Origin: Erythrobacter aureus
Lineage (GTDB): Bacteria > Pseudomonadota > Alphaproteobacteria > Sphingomonadales > Sphingomonadaceae
Reading direction: 5' to 3'
Assembly (NCBI RefSeq): GCF_003355455.1
Contig: NZ_CP031357.1
Span: forward strand, 2,024,501 to 2,088,500
Length of the DNA stretch: 64,000 nucleotides
This document shows positions 17,851-26,976 of this stretch, piece by piece (position 1 is the stretch's first letter; each line of letters starts with the position of its first letter). The notes under the pieces were generated by a model. The model was given only the letters and a program-made list of their open reading frames with translations, was not told where the DNA came from and ran no database searches. Made by a program: the position numbers and the translations under genes.

Positions 17851-18155
17851 TCGAAACCGTAACCCGCAAGCGGATCGAAATCCTTACCGACGTGGCCCTG
17901 GTACGCCGCGTTACCGACGCCATCGATCGCGCCGGAATCACCGGATGGACGATTACGCCGGTGCAGTCGGGCAAAGGCCGCGACGGCCGTTGGCGCGAGG
18001 AACGTGTGATGGGGACCGACAAGGTATTCGTGCTCACCATTGCCCCGCAAGACAAGGCCATGGCGCTGGCCGAGGATCTCGCGCCGATCCTGACCAGCCA
18101 CGGCCTCTTGCTGACGATGTGGGATATTCAGGTCATACGCGGAGAGCGGTTCTGA
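17847..18155 (+). CDS. SbtB-like PII-family regulator
   Basis: 102 residues with the alternating beta-alpha-beta pattern of PII-like proteins (RKRIEILTDVALVRRVTDAIDRAG, then ITGWTITPVQSGKG and the C-terminal WDIQVIRGERF). Its ATG overlaps the permease stop (ATGA), so the two are coupled. In cyanobacteria SbtB binds adenine nucleotides and shuts SbtA; the same partner role is inferred here. The T-loop region (GKGRDGRWREERVMG) is short and lacks the uridylylated Tyr of GlnB, so it is not a general nitrogen PII. It has no CGPEGC redox motif. Confidence 0.82.
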   Translation: MIETVTRKRIEILTDVALVRRVTDAIDRAGITGWTITPVQSGKGRDGRWREERVMGTDKVFVLTIAPQDKAMALAEDLAPILTSHGLLLTMWDIQVIRGERF

Positions 18156-18794
18156 TGCCCGAATTCGCCGAACTGCTCGAAGGGTACAAGCGCTTCCGTA
18201 AACAAGGATATCCACGCCAGAAAGCGCGCTACGACACTCTGGTCAGCGAAGGACAACATCCGAAACTGATGATCATCGGCTGTTCCGACAGCCGGGTGGA
18301 CCCGGCCCAGATCTTCGATGTCGATCCGGGGGAAATCTTCGTGGTGCGCAATGTCGCGGCACTGGTTCCCCCTTCGAAACGTCGCCCGGGCAGCATGGCG
18401 TTTCGGCCGCGCTCGAGTTCGCCGTGCAGTTTCTTCAGGTTCGTCAGATCGTCGTGATGGGCCATGGCATGTGTGGCGGTTGCAGGGCCGCGCTGACGCA
18501 GGACCTGTATGGCAACCGGTTGGGGAAGGCGGCTTCATCGCCAATTGGGTTCATTTGCTCGACGAGGCGCGCGATCCGATTGCCCGACGCTATGGGACCG
18601 AGAGCCGCGAAGCGGAACGAGCGATGGAAATGGCGGCGGTCGGCGTCAGCCTTCAAAACCTGCGCACCTTCCCATGCGTACGCGAGAAAGTTGCGAGCGG
18701 AGACCTCAAGCTGCGCGGTGCGTTCTTCGCCATTTCCGAGGGCGTGCTCTATGTCCGCAACGAAGAGACGGGCGAATTCGAGCCCGAGGAATAA
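18155..18794 (+). pseudogene. Beta-carbonic anhydrase, broken by two 1-base deletions as read
   Basis: Beta-class carbonic anhydrase (CO2 + H2O to HCO3-) spread over three frames. Part 1 (18155 to about 18372) carries GCSDSRVD with zinc ligand Cys43 and the Asp45/Arg47 dyad. A missing C in the run at 18368-18372 shifts the frame. Part 2 carries VMGHGMCGGC with the other zinc ligands (about His104 and Cys107). A missing G in the run at 18522-18525 shifts it again. Part 3 runs to 18794 (EGGFIANWVHLL onward). With both bases restored the protein is about 213 residues, the family norm, with every catalytic residue present. Starts on the SbtB-like stop (TGATG). Real decay and sequence error are both possible; error looks likelier (see pyrG). 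Confidence 0.88.
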
Positions 18795-18835
18795 GTCCTT
18801 GAACGGCGGGCCTGGGCAAGACATCTAGCGATGCC

Positions 18836-19555
18836 ATGGCAGACTTCGAACAGCGCAACATCGCCCTCCTCATCGATTCCGACAATGCGAGCCCGGCCGG
18901 CATCGATCCGGTCCTCACCGTCCTGGCGGAACTCGGCCAGGTCAACATCCGCCGCGCCTACGGGAACTGGCGCAAGACCAGCCTCAAGGGGTGGATCGAC
19001 CTGATGCACCGCTATGGCATAGAACCGCAGCAGCAGTTCGACATGACCAAGGGCAAGAACGCCACCGACATGAAGATGACCATCGACGCGATGGACCTGC
19101 TTTATCGCGGACGTGTCCACGGCTTCGGGATCATGAGTTCGGATAGCGATTTCATGCCACTCGCCATGCGCATCCGGCAGGATGGCCTCCCCGTCTACGG
19201 CTTCGGCGGCGCCAAGACCCCTGAGGCCTTCCGTCAGGCCTGCACGCGCTTCATCGACGTGAACGCCCTGATAAGGGCTGAAAAAGAACAGAATGGTAAA
19301 AGCGGGCCGAGCAGCGATTCCAACGTTCTCGACCAGGACTTGCTCGACTTGTTGTTCGATGCCTATGCCGCAAGCAAGCGTGACGAAAACGGTTTCGCGA
19401 AGCTGGCGGAAGTCGGCCAACGGGCAGGCAACCGGTCGAGTTTCGACACGCGCAATTACGGTTTCGCTCGGCTCACCGACCTTATCGAGGCTATCCCCAA
19501 CTTTTCGGTCGAGCGCCGTGCCAACGGCCAGAGTTTCGTAAAACGGCTGCGCTGA
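18836..19555 (+). CDS. NYN-domain nuclease-like protein with C-terminal LOTUS/OST-HTH domain
   Basis: 239 residues. The N-terminal PIN-like NYN domain (about 8-145) keeps acidic residues expected of a metal-dependent RNase: LLIDSDNAS, NATDMKMTIDAMD and SSDSDFMPLA. A C-terminal winged-helix OST-HTH/LOTUS domain (about 165-239, DQDLLDLLFDAY to FVKRLR) is typically an RNA-binding module. The pair is known as the DUF88/LabA-like family, which is widespread but poorly characterised in bacteria. It ends just before a strong terminator. The substrate is unknown. Confidence 0.88.
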   Translation: MADFEQRNIALLIDSDNASPAGIDPVLTVLAELGQVNIRRAYGNWRKTSLKGWIDLMHRYGIEPQQQFDMTKGKNATDMKMTIDAMDLLYRGRVHGFGIMSSDSDFMPLAMRIRQDGLPVYGFGGAKTPEAFRQACTRFIDVNALIRAEKEQNGKSGPSSDSNVLDQDLLDLLFDAYAASKRDENGFAKLAEVGQRAGNRSSFDTRNYGFARLTDLIEAIPNFSVERRANGQSFVKRLR

Positions 19556-19557
19556 CG

Positions 19558-19592
19558 AAAAAAGGGCGCGAACCGAAGATCGCGCCCTTTTT
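19558..19592 (+). terminator. Rho-independent terminator, probably bidirectional
   Basis: GC stem GGGCGCGA (19564-19571) pairs with TCGCGCCC (19580-19587) around an 8-base loop. It is preceded by six A and followed by five T, so it can terminate both the NYN gene on the plus strand and the converging TPR gene on the minus strand. Confidence 0.9.
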
Positions 19593-19613
19593 CGTGATGG
19601 GTGAGCACCGCCT

Positions 19614-20912
19614 TTACATCGCGGCGCCGCTTGCCTGCTGGGTAGCGTAGATCGCCCAAAGGTTCGCGATCGCCTCGCGCGCGCCCTCGACTTTGTCGAA
19701 GGTCGCCTTCGCCTCGGCCAATTTACCCTGATCGAACTGCGCGATACCCAAGCGTGTAAGGACCATCGGCGCGTTTGCGCCCGGCATGTTCACCGCCTTC
19801 GCATAATAGGTCTCGGCGTCCGCCGGTTCGCTCAGGGCGAGAAGCGTATCGCCAGCAGCAAGAACTGTGGCGATCGAGGCGCCAGCCTTGTCCGCATCAG
19901 CCTTCAGACCCGCCAGGTCGGCACGGTCCTTGACAGCGCGTTCCGCGGCCTGACGGCGTGTGTCGACGACATAGGGATCGGTCTTATCGAGAACACCCTT
20001 CGCGTACCCCTCGTCGATGAGCGAAACGACTTCCGCCGGAAGGCGGCGATAATCCGCGGCATCCATGTATTCGAGATAGAGCTTAGCATCGTTCAGCACG
20101 CCGGCACGCTGACCAAGCCGAAGCAGGTCGAGAATTTCGGGGTTCTGATAGCCTCCCGTGTTGAGCAGGATCGCCACGGCGTCGCGCCAACTCTCGTCGC
20201 TGGGGTGCTGGGTGACATACCAGGTGGAATACTTCCTCACCTCGGAGTTGAGCTGATTGTTGTAGGCCTGCGCAAGCCCGCGCCGCAGCCAGCCCTCGTC
20301 AACGGTCTCGCCCGCTGCGATTTTCGCATTGATCAGATCGCTAAGATAAGTGAGGCCCTGTTGCGGCTGGTCTTCGGCGAAATAGCTTTCGGCCACGAAA
20401 ATCATCGGATCGTTTTCGGTATAGCCGGCGTCGGCCGCAGCCTGGAAATAGGGGCGCGCCTTCGCATAATTCTTGGCGGCATACGCCACCTGTCCGGCCA
20501 CGAAATTGAACTGGCCAATCTTGTCCTCGGGAACCTTGCCACTCTTCAGCATCATTTCCATACCCTGGAGGGATGCTGCCTGATCCTGGTTCTTGGCACC
20601 GTTGGAATAGATGAAGCTGCCCGCCGCATACCGATCGTCATCGGTTTCCACGGCCGCCACGAGGCCGGGAATACCTGCCTTGATCGCCGGATAATCGACC
20701 GGCTCGGCCGCAGCGATCGTTTCGAGCGGTTTGTACGCTTCGATAAAGCCTTTCGAATATTGCGGTTTGGCCTTCTTTTCCTTCTTTTCCTTTTGCGCGA
20801 AAGCCGGGGCTTCGAGCGCAGTCACGGCAAAAGCCCCACCGGTCGCAAGCGCGATGGCAAGAGCGAAGGTCGAAGCCGCGCTATTCTTGCGGCCGAGACG
20901 AGTGAAAATCAT
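19614..20912 (-). CDS. Secreted tetratricopeptide-repeat-like protein
   Basis: 432 residues. Signal peptide: basic start (MIFTRLGRKNS), hydrophobic stretch and likely cleavage after APAFA before QKEKKEKKAKPQ. The rest is alpha-helical, in paired helices of the TPR type (for example FNFAVAGQVAYAAKNYAKARPYFQAAADAGY and QFDQGKLAEAKATFDKVEGA regions). TPR folds are scaffolds for protein contact; the partner is unknown. The ATG at 20912 is chosen because the signal peptide begins there. It stands alone between a terminator and the gyrA upstream region. Confidence 0.82.
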   Translation of the reverse strand: MIFTRLGRKNSAASTFALAIALATGGAFAVTALEAPAFAQKEKKEKKAKPQYSKGFIEAYKPLETIAAAEPVDYPAIKAGIPGLVAAVETDDDRYAAGSFIYSNGAKNQDQAASLQGMEMMLKSGKVPEDKIGQFNFVAGQVAYAAKNYAKARPYFQAAADAGYTENDPMIFVAESYFAEDQPQQGLTYLSDLINAKIAAGETVDEGWLRRGLAQAYNNQLNSEVRKYSTWYVTQHPSDESWRDAVAILLNTGGYQNPEILDLLRLGQRAGVLNDAKLYLEYMDAADYRRLPAEVVSLIDEGYAKGVLDKTDPYVVDTRRQAAERAVKDRADLAGLKADADKAGASIATVLAAGDTLLALSEPADAETYYAKAVNMPGANAPMVLTRLGIAQFDQGKLAEAKATFDKVEGAREAIANLWAIYATQQASGAAM

Positions 20913-21213
20913 GTGAAAACTCCCAAGAGTGGACAGGGGTTCGAACGCACGGTCGATGGATCCCATTGAGCAGAGCGGCACATGCCGCCTGTGCGTTCTC
21001 ATTGCAAATATTTCTACCTTATCTGGCCTGAATACGGATTGAATGCGCGTTCTGTTCCTCGTTCATGGTCATTGCTGGCACAAGCTTACCCATATGTGGA
21101 AAAAGCACCCGAAACCGGATGATGGTTCCCGCATTGTGTGGCGCTGCTTGGCCCTTTGGCCTAAGGTTGGGCGCAACAGAACATAAGCAGTTCGCAATAC
21201 GGAATTTCACGTT
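20913..21213. other. Intergenic region between the TPR gene and gyrA
   Basis: About 300 bases shared by the divergent TPR and gyrA genes. Both promoters should lie here but I cannot assign -35/-10 boxes with confidence. Three GTTC words occur at 21049-21064, but not at the 7-base spacing of an alphaproteobacterial LexA box. No open frame with coding character and no convincing hairpin was seen. Confidence 0.5.
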
Positions 21214-24051
21214 TTGTCCAACGAAACCGACATCCTGGATACCCCCGCCCCCGGCGGAGATGATTACGCACGCATCGACATCGTCGATGAGATGAAGACG
21301 AGCTATCTCGATTACGCGATGAGCGTGATCGTCAGCCGCGCTTTGCCCGACGTGCGCGACGGTCTGAAGCCGGTCCACCGCCGCATTCTTTTCGCCAGCC
21401 AGGAAGGTGGTTTCGTCGCGGGGCGCCCCTATCGCAAAAGCGCGAAGATCGTCGGTGACGTGATGGGTAATTATCACCCGCACGGCGATTCCGCGATTTA
21501 CGATGCACTTGCCCGCATGACGCAGGACTGGTCGCTGCGCGTGCCGCTGGTCGATGGCCAAGGGAACTTCGGTTCGATGGACCCCGATCCGCCCGCCAGC
21601 ATGCGTTACACCGAGGCGCGGCTTGCCCGTGTTGCAAATGCCCTGCTCGACGATCTCGACAAGGATACTGTCGACTTCACCGACAATTACGACGGATCGC
21701 GGAAGGAACCGACCGTCCTTCCAGCCCGCTTCCCCAATTTGCTGGTCAACGGCGCCGGTGGGATCGCGGTCGGCATGGCGACCAATATCCCGCCACACAA
21801 TCTCGGCGAAGTGATCGATGGCTGCCTTGCTTTCATCGAAAACCCGGCCATCACCTCGGAAGAGCTGTTCGAAATCATTCCGGGACCAGACTTCCCGACG
21901 GCTCCCCTGATACTCGGCAAGTCGGGCGCGCGCGCAGCGTATACCACGGGACGCGGTTCGATCCTGATGCGGGCGCGCCATGAGATCGAGACCAAGGGCA
22001 ATCGGCAGGCGATCGTGCTGTCGGCGATCCCCTACCAGGTCGGCAAAAGCGGCTTGGTCGAGAAGATCGCCGAAGCGGCCAAGGAGAAGCGGATCGAGGG
22101 AGTCTCGGACATTCGCGACGAATCGAGTCGCGAAGGTGTGCGGGTCGTCGTCGATCTCAAACGCGATGCCTCGCCCGAAGTCGTGCTCAACCAGATTTGG
22201 CGTTACACGCCCGCGCAGGCGAGTTTTCCGGCCAATATGCTCGCCATCCGCGGCGGTCGACCGGAGGTTCTTACCCTTCGCGACTTCGTGCAGGCTTTTA
22301 TCGGCTTCCGCGAGGAAGTCATCATTCGGCGTACCAAGTTCGAGCTTAACAAGGCGCGCGAACGGGCGCACATCTTGCTCGGCCTAGTAGTCGCCGTCTC
22401 GAACCTCGACGAGGTAGTGGCGATGATCCGCGGATCGTCCAACCCCGCCGATGCCCGCGCCAAGCTGCTCGCCAAGGAATGGCCGATCGGCGATATCGCG
22501 CAATATATCGCGCTGGTCGAAGCGATCGAACCGAATGACGAGCAGACCGGCGGCACCTATCGGCTGTCCGAACGTCAGGTGAAGGCCATTCTGGACCTGC
22601 GTCTCCACCGCCTGACGGCGCTGGGTCGGGATGAGATCGGCGATGAGCTCAAGGAACTCAGTTTCGCTATCGAGGAGTATCTCTCCATCCTGGCGGATCG
22701 CGCAAAGCTCTACGGCGTGATGCGCGAAGAACTCGTTGAAATCCGCAACACCTACGCGACCCCGCGCATCACCGAAATCGCACCGGCCTGGGACGGGATC
22801 GAGGATGAGGACCTGATCGAGCGCGAGGAAATGGTCGTGACGGTGACCCATGGCGGTTACATCAAACGCACCCCGCTGGACGCTTTCCGCGCACAGAACC
22901 GCGGCGGCAAGGGCCGCAGCGGGATGGCGACGAAGGATGAAGATGCCGTGGTCGAGATGTTCGTTACCTCGACGCACAACCCGGTGCTGTTCTTCACCAA
23001 TACAGGCCGCGTTTATCGCCTGAAGGTCTGGAAACTGCCCGAAGGAGGCCCACAGACCAAGGGCCGCCCCATGGTCAACCTGCTGCCGCTGGGCGACGAC
23101 GAACGCGTCACCAACGTCCTCCCCCTCCCCGAGAACGAAGCCGAATGGGCGAAGCTCAATATCGTCTTCGCGACCGAACAAGGCATGGTGCGTCGCAACT
23201 CGATGGATGCCTTCACCAACGTACCCAGCAACGGCAAATATGCGATGGGCTTCGTCGAGGGCAGCGGCGACCGCCTTATCGGCGTGCGTTTGCTGACCGA
23301 GGATCAGGAGATCTTTCTCGCTTCCGATGCGGGCAAGGCGATCCGCTTCGCTGCCAGCGACGCGCGCGAGACGAAAAGCCGCACCGGCATCGGGGTGCGC
23401 GGCATGAAACTGAAGGATGGGGAAAAGGTCGTCTCGATGGCCGTGCTCGACGCAGGCGAACGCGATACCGAGGTTCGCGATGCCTATCTGCGTGCGGCCG
23501 ACTGGAAGAACAACGAGAACGCCCCGACGCTCGACCGGGATAAGATCACCGAAATGGCCGAGGCAGAGGAGTTCATTCTCACGCTGACCGCCAACGGTTA
23601 TGGCAAGATTTCCTCCGCCTACGAATATCGTACGACCGGGCGTGGTGGCCAGGGCCTGACCAATATCGGCGAACCCTCGAGCAATCCAAACCGGAATGGC
23701 CATGTCGTGGCCAGTTTCCCGGTCCGTCATGGCATGCAGTTGATGCTGGTGACCGACCAGGCCAAACTGATCCGTCTGCCGCTCAATTTCCGCCATCTGA
23801 TAGACGGCGGGTTCGAGAGCCATGAAGGCTTCTCGATTTCGGGCCGCGGGTCTTCGGGCGTGCGCATCTTCAATGTGGCGAAGGGCGAACAGATCGTCAA
23901 AGCGGCGAGGATCGACGAAAACGAGGAACCGGAAAACGAAGCCGAGGAAGCCGTGGCGGATGAGATCGCGGATCGTGGCGGCTTCGACAAGACCGAGCCC
24001 TACACCACCAAGCATTCGGACAAGAATATCGACGGGGAACCGGGCGGATGA
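21214..24051 (+). CDS. gyrA: DNA gyrase subunit A
   Basis: 945-residue ATP-dependent topoisomerase subunit that cuts and rejoins DNA. The catalytic Tyr lies in the SMRYTEARL segment. The quinolone region NYHPHGDSAIYDAL keeps Ser and Asp at the positions of E. coli Ser83 and Asp87, so no classic resistance change is seen. The C-terminal half forms the beta-pinwheel (repeats such as QNRGGKGRSGM and TGRGGQGLTNI). The start is a TTG at 21214 (SNETDIL). The end overlaps the next gene by 4 bases (ATGA). An acidic tail follows the last pinwheel blade. Confidence 0.97.
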   Translation: MSNETDILDTPAPGGDDYARIDIVDEMKTSYLDYAMSVIVSRALPDVRDGLKPVHRRILFASQEGGFVAGRPYRKSAKIVGDVMGNYHPHGDSAIYDALARMTQDWSLRVPLVDGQGNFGSMDPDPPASMRYTEARLARVANALLDDLDKDTVDFTDNYDGSRKEPTVLPARFPNLLVNGAGGIAVGMATNIPPHNLGEVIDGCLAFIENPAITSEELFEIIPGPDFPTAPLILGKSGARAAYTTGRGSILMRARHEIETKGNRQAIVLSAIPYQVGKSGLVEKIAEAAKEKRIEGVSDIRDESSREGVRVVVDLKRDASPEVVLNQIWRYTPAQASFPANMLAIRGGRPEVLTLRDFVQAFIGFREEVIIRRTKFELNKARERAHILLGLVVAVSNLDEVVAMIRGSSNPADARAKLLAKEWPIGDIAQYIALVEAIEPNDEQTGGTYRLSERQVKAILDLRLHRLTALGRDEIGDELKELSFAIEEYLSILADRAKLYGVMREELVEIRNTYATPRITEIAPAWDGIEDEDLIEREEMVVTVTHGGYIKRTPLDAFRAQNRGGKGRSGMATKDEDAVVEMFVTSTHNPVLFFTNTGRVYRLKVWKLPEGGPQTKGRPMVNLLPLGDDERVTNVLPLPENEAEWAKLNIVFATEQGMVRRNSMDAFTNVPSNGKYAMGFVEGSGDRLIGVRLLTEDQEIFLASDAGKAIRFAASDARETKSRTGIGVRGMKLKDGEKVVSMAVLDAGERDTEVRDAYLRAADWKNNENAPTLDRDKITEMAEAEEFILTLTANGYGKISSAYEYRTTGRGGQGLTNIGEPSSNPNRNGHVVASFPVRHGMQLMLVTDQAKLIRLPLNFRHLIDGGFESHEGFSISGRGSSGVRIFNVAKGEQIVKAARIDENEEPENEAEEAVADEIADRGGFDKTEPYTTKHSDKNIDGEPGG

Positions 24052-24890
24052 GCCTGACGGTCGAGCCCAGTGGCAAGGCGTGCGGCGCGTATGTCACTGG
24101 GCTCGACCTGTCGCATCCGCCAACGGATCGGTTGATAGCGGAAATCCGCTCGCTCTTGCTCGAACACAAAGTGCTGGCCTTCCCCGGACAGTCGATGAGC
24201 GACGACGCGCTCGAGGCGTTCACGCTTGCAATGGGGGGCTTCGGCGATGACCCTTTCTTCAAGCCGATTGAAGGGCGCGAGCACATCGCCGCCATCCTGC
24301 GCGAGGCCGACGAACAGACGCCGCTATTCGCCGAGAATTGGCACAGTGACTGGAGCTTCCTCGAACATCCGCCCGCCGGAACCTGCCTTCTGGCGGTCGA
24401 TATTCCGCCCAAGGGCGGCGATACGCTGTTCGCCGACCAGGCCGCCGCATTCGCTGCCCTGCCCGACCAGCGCAAGGACTACCTGCGCAGCCTGACCGCC
24501 ATCCATAGTGCCAAGCTGGCCTACGCGCCTGAAGGCACCTATGGAGAACGCGACGAAGGGCGTTCCATGGCGATCGAACCGGATGAGAGCGCCCGCGCGA
24601 CGCAACTCCATCCCTTGGTGCAGCGCCATCCCGAAACCGGGGTGGAGTGCCTCTATTCCACCCTTGGCTATATCGTCGGGATAGAAGGTATGGATCAGGC
24701 CGAAGCGATCGCGCTGCTATCCGACCTTGCGCAATGGCAGGCGCGCGACGCGTTCGTCTATCGCCACCGATGGGAACACGACATGCTGGTCATGTGGGAC
24801 AATCGCTCGGTTCTGCACAAGGCGACCGGCGGATATGAGGGATATCGTCGCGAACTGCACCGGACCACGATTGCAGCCTGGAGCGGCTAA
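24048..24890 (+). CDS. TauD/TfdA-family 2-oxoglutarate dioxygenase
   Basis: 280-residue Fe(II)/2-oxoglutarate-dependent dioxygenase. Iron ligands: WHSDWSF (HxD, about His100/Asp102) and the distal His in NRSVLHKATGG; the 2-oxoglutarate-binding Arg is in YRRELHRTT. Relatives include taurine dioxygenase and 2,4-D dioxygenase, but the substrate cannot be assigned: no sulfonate transporter or aromatic genes lie nearby. The start overlaps the gyrA stop (ATGA), an unusual partner for gyrase. It converges with the YhhN gene with 4 bases of overlap. Confidence 0.9.
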   Translation: MSLTVEPSGKACGAYVTGLDLSHPPTDRLIAEIRSLLLEHKVLAFPGQSMSDDALEAFTLAMGGFGDDPFFKPIEGREHIAAILREADEQTPLFAENWHSDWSFLEHPPAGTCLLAVDIPPKGGDTLFADQAAAFAALPDQRKDYLRSLTAIHSAKLAYAPEGTYGERDEGRSMAIEPDESARATQLHPLVQRHPETGVECLYSTLGYIVGIEGMDQAEAIALLSDLAQWQARDAFVYRHRWEHDMLVMWDNRSVLHKATGGYEGYRRELHRTTIAAWSG

Positions 24891-25555
24891 GCCCCTGTGC
24901 CGGTCGGGTCTTTGCGCAGGGTCTGGACGACGCCGGTGGCGATCAGGAACTGCCCGCCATAGTAAAGGGGCCAGATGAGCCACTCGGTGACCGATCTCGG
25001 TAGCGCCCCCGCCTCTCCGGCGAAAATCAGCAAATCGCTGACCACGAACATGACGGCACCGGCCCCGACTCGATAGCGCGGGAATCGGCTCAGCCATGCC
25101 GCTGCGGCCATTGCGCCGACCACCCCGGAATAGGCTGTCGCGACATGCCAGTTATCCACCGGATAGGTAATCAAACCGGCAATCACCGGGGTCAGGAGAA
25201 GAAGCGCGGCGGCCGTCATCACCTGACTGCCTCTGGCATGTTCGCGCCGATTGCGCAGGTAGAGGCCGATGGCAATTACATGCCCCACGGCGAACAGGCT
25301 GCCTCCGCCAAGGAAGCTGAGTTCGAGAGCGACATCGCCCATTGCGCCGAACATAAGAACGGCCGCGATCAGGAGACCATCGACGCCCTTGCCCCGAAAC
25401 GCCGCGTAGATCGCCAGAAAGGCGACACCGGCGCCCTTCCACAGCATAAGCCAGGCCCCGCCGATCGGATCATCGGACACGAAGAAATAGCTGACTCCGG
25501 CAACGAGGCTGGCGAGGAGCCAAGGACGATGTTTGGCAAGAGCGGGATGAGGCAT
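24887..25555 (-). CDS. YhhN/TMEM86-family membrane protein (lysoplasmalogenase-like)
   Basis: 222 residues with about eight membrane helices and short loops. Conserved family acidic residues sit in helices (GAMGDVALELSFLGGG and VMFVVSDLLIFAG). Animal TMEM86B hydrolyses lysoplasmalogen; bacterial YhhN members are annotated by homology to it, and a substrate has not been shown for this one. Transcribed alone on the minus strand between the dioxygenase and trmFO. Confidence 0.85.
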   Translation of the reverse strand: MPHPALAKHRPWLLASLVAGVSYFFVSDDPIGGAWLMLWKGAGVAFLAIYAAFRGKGVDGLLIAAVLMFGAMGDVALELSFLGGGSLFAVGHVIAIGLYLRNRREHARGSQVMTAAALLLLTPVIAGLITYPVDNWHVATAYSGVVGAMAAAAWLSRFPRYRVGAGAVMFVVSDLLIFAGEAGALPRSVTEWLIWPLYYGGQFLIATGVVQTLRKDPTGTGA

Positions 25556-25608
25556 TCAGCCTCGCTAGGCCTTGTCGAGGGGGCCTTGCAAGGATTAGGG
25601 GCCGCGCG

Positions 25609-26976
25609 ATGACCCATGATATCCACATTATCGGCGGCGGCCTGGCCGGCAGCGAGGCCGCCTGGCAGCTCGCCCGGGTGGGCTGCAAGGTGCGTCTGTC
25701 CGAGATGCGCGGCGGCGGGGAGATGACGCCTGCCCACCAGACCGACGGGCTGGCCGAACTCGTCTGTTCGAACAGTTTCCGTTCGGACGATGATACCAAG
25801 AACGCAGTCGGCCTGCTGCATCACGAAATGCGCCGGCTCGACAGTCTCATCATGCGCGCCGGCGAAGTTGCGCGCGTTCCTGCTGGGTCGGCGATGGCGG
25901 TCGACCGCGATGTTTTTTCCGCCGAAGTCCAGCGGACGCTGGAGGAACATCCGAACGTCACAGTGGTGCGTGAACGGGTCGATGCGCTGCCCCAAGACGG
26001 TCTCGCCATCGTAGCGACCGGGCCGCTGACCGCACAAGCGCTGGCCGACAGCATCGTGCGCGCGACCGGGCAGGACCGACTTGCCTTCTTCGACGCGATC
26101 GCGCCGATCGTCCATCGCGACAGCATCGATATGAGCAAGTGCTGGATCCAGTCGCGCTGGAACAAGCGTACCGAAGCCAGCAATGAAGAGGGCGATTACA
26201 TCAATTGCCCGATGACGAAGGAGCAATACCTCGCCTTCCATCAGGGCCTGATCGACGGCGAGAAGACCGAATTCAAGCAATGGGAGGCGGACACACCTTA
26301 TTTCGACGGCTGCATGCCGATCGAGGTGATGGCCGCACGCGGGGTGGAGACGTTGCGCTACGGACCGATGAAGGGTGTCGGCCTCGACAATCCCTACGAT
26401 ACGACCGATGAGCATCCGCAGGGGCGCTGGCCCTATGCCGTGGTCCAGCTACGGCAGGATAACAAGCTCGGCACATTGTGGAACATGGTCGGCTTCCAGA
26501 CCAAGCTGAAATACGGCGCGCAGGTGGAGCTGTTTCGCACCATCCCCGGGCTGGAGAATGCCGAATTCGCGCGGCTTGGCGGGCTGCATCGCAACACCTT
26601 CATCAACTCCCCACTGGTTCTCGACCGGCAATTGCGCCTGCGCGGTAGCGAACATATCCGCTTCGCCGGGCAGATCACGGGCTGCGAAGGCTATGTCGAA
26701 AGCTCCGCCGTGGGGCTGATGGCGGGCCTGATGGCGGCTGCGGAGCTGGCCGGGCGCGATTGGACGCCGCCACCGCGCACCACCGCCTTCGGCGCATTGT
26801 TGTCGCATATCACCGGGGATGCCGAGGCCGCCACCTTCCAGCCCATGAATGTCAATTTCGGCCTCTTTCCGCCGCTGCACGATGTCGGCAAAAAGGCTCG
26901 CAAGGAAGCCTATACCAACCGCGCCAAGGAGGATTTCGGCGAATGGCTGGCGGGGATGGAAGCCGTTCCGGCCTAG
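25609..26976 (+). CDS. trmFO: Folate/FAD-dependent tRNA m5U54 methyltransferase TrmFO
   Basis: 455-residue flavoprotein that methylates U54 of tRNA using methylene-tetrahydrofolate. N-terminal FAD site HIIGGGLAGSEAAWQLA; family motif LVCSNSFRSDD; NCPMTKEQY and the RLGGLHRNTFINSP and GCEGYVESSAVGLMAG segments are typical of the family. TrmFO replaces the SAM-dependent TrmA in Gram-positives and many alphaproteobacteria. The end overlaps the converging EF-hand gene by 4 bases. Confidence 0.97.
   Translation: MTHDIHIIGGGLAGSEAAWQLARVGCKVRLSEMRGGGEMTPAHQTDGLAELVCSNSFRSDDDTKNAVGLLHHEMRRLDSLIMRAGEVARVPAGSAMAVDRDVFSAEVQRTLEEHPNVTVVRERVDALPQDGLAIVATGPLTAQALADSIVRATGQDRLAFFDAIAPIVHRDSIDMSKCWIQSRWNKRTEASNEEGDYINCPMTKEQYLAFHQGLIDGEKTEFKQWEADTPYFDGCMPIEVMAARGVETLRYGPMKGVGLDNPYDTTDEHPQGRWPYAVVQLRQDNKLGTLWNMVGFQTKLKYGAQVELFRTIPGLENAEFARLGGLHRNTFINSPLVLDRQLRLRGSEHIRFAGQITGCEGYVESSAVGLMAGLMAAAELAGRDWTPPPRTTAFGALLSHITGDAEAATFQPMNVNFGLFPPLHDVGKKARKEAYTNRAKEDFGEWLAGMEAVPA

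Noticed and set aside
21049..21064. Possible SOS box upstream of gyrA (several GTTC words)
   Set aside because: Spacings between GTTC copies are 8 and 3 bases, not the 7 required for the alphaproteobacterial LexA site.
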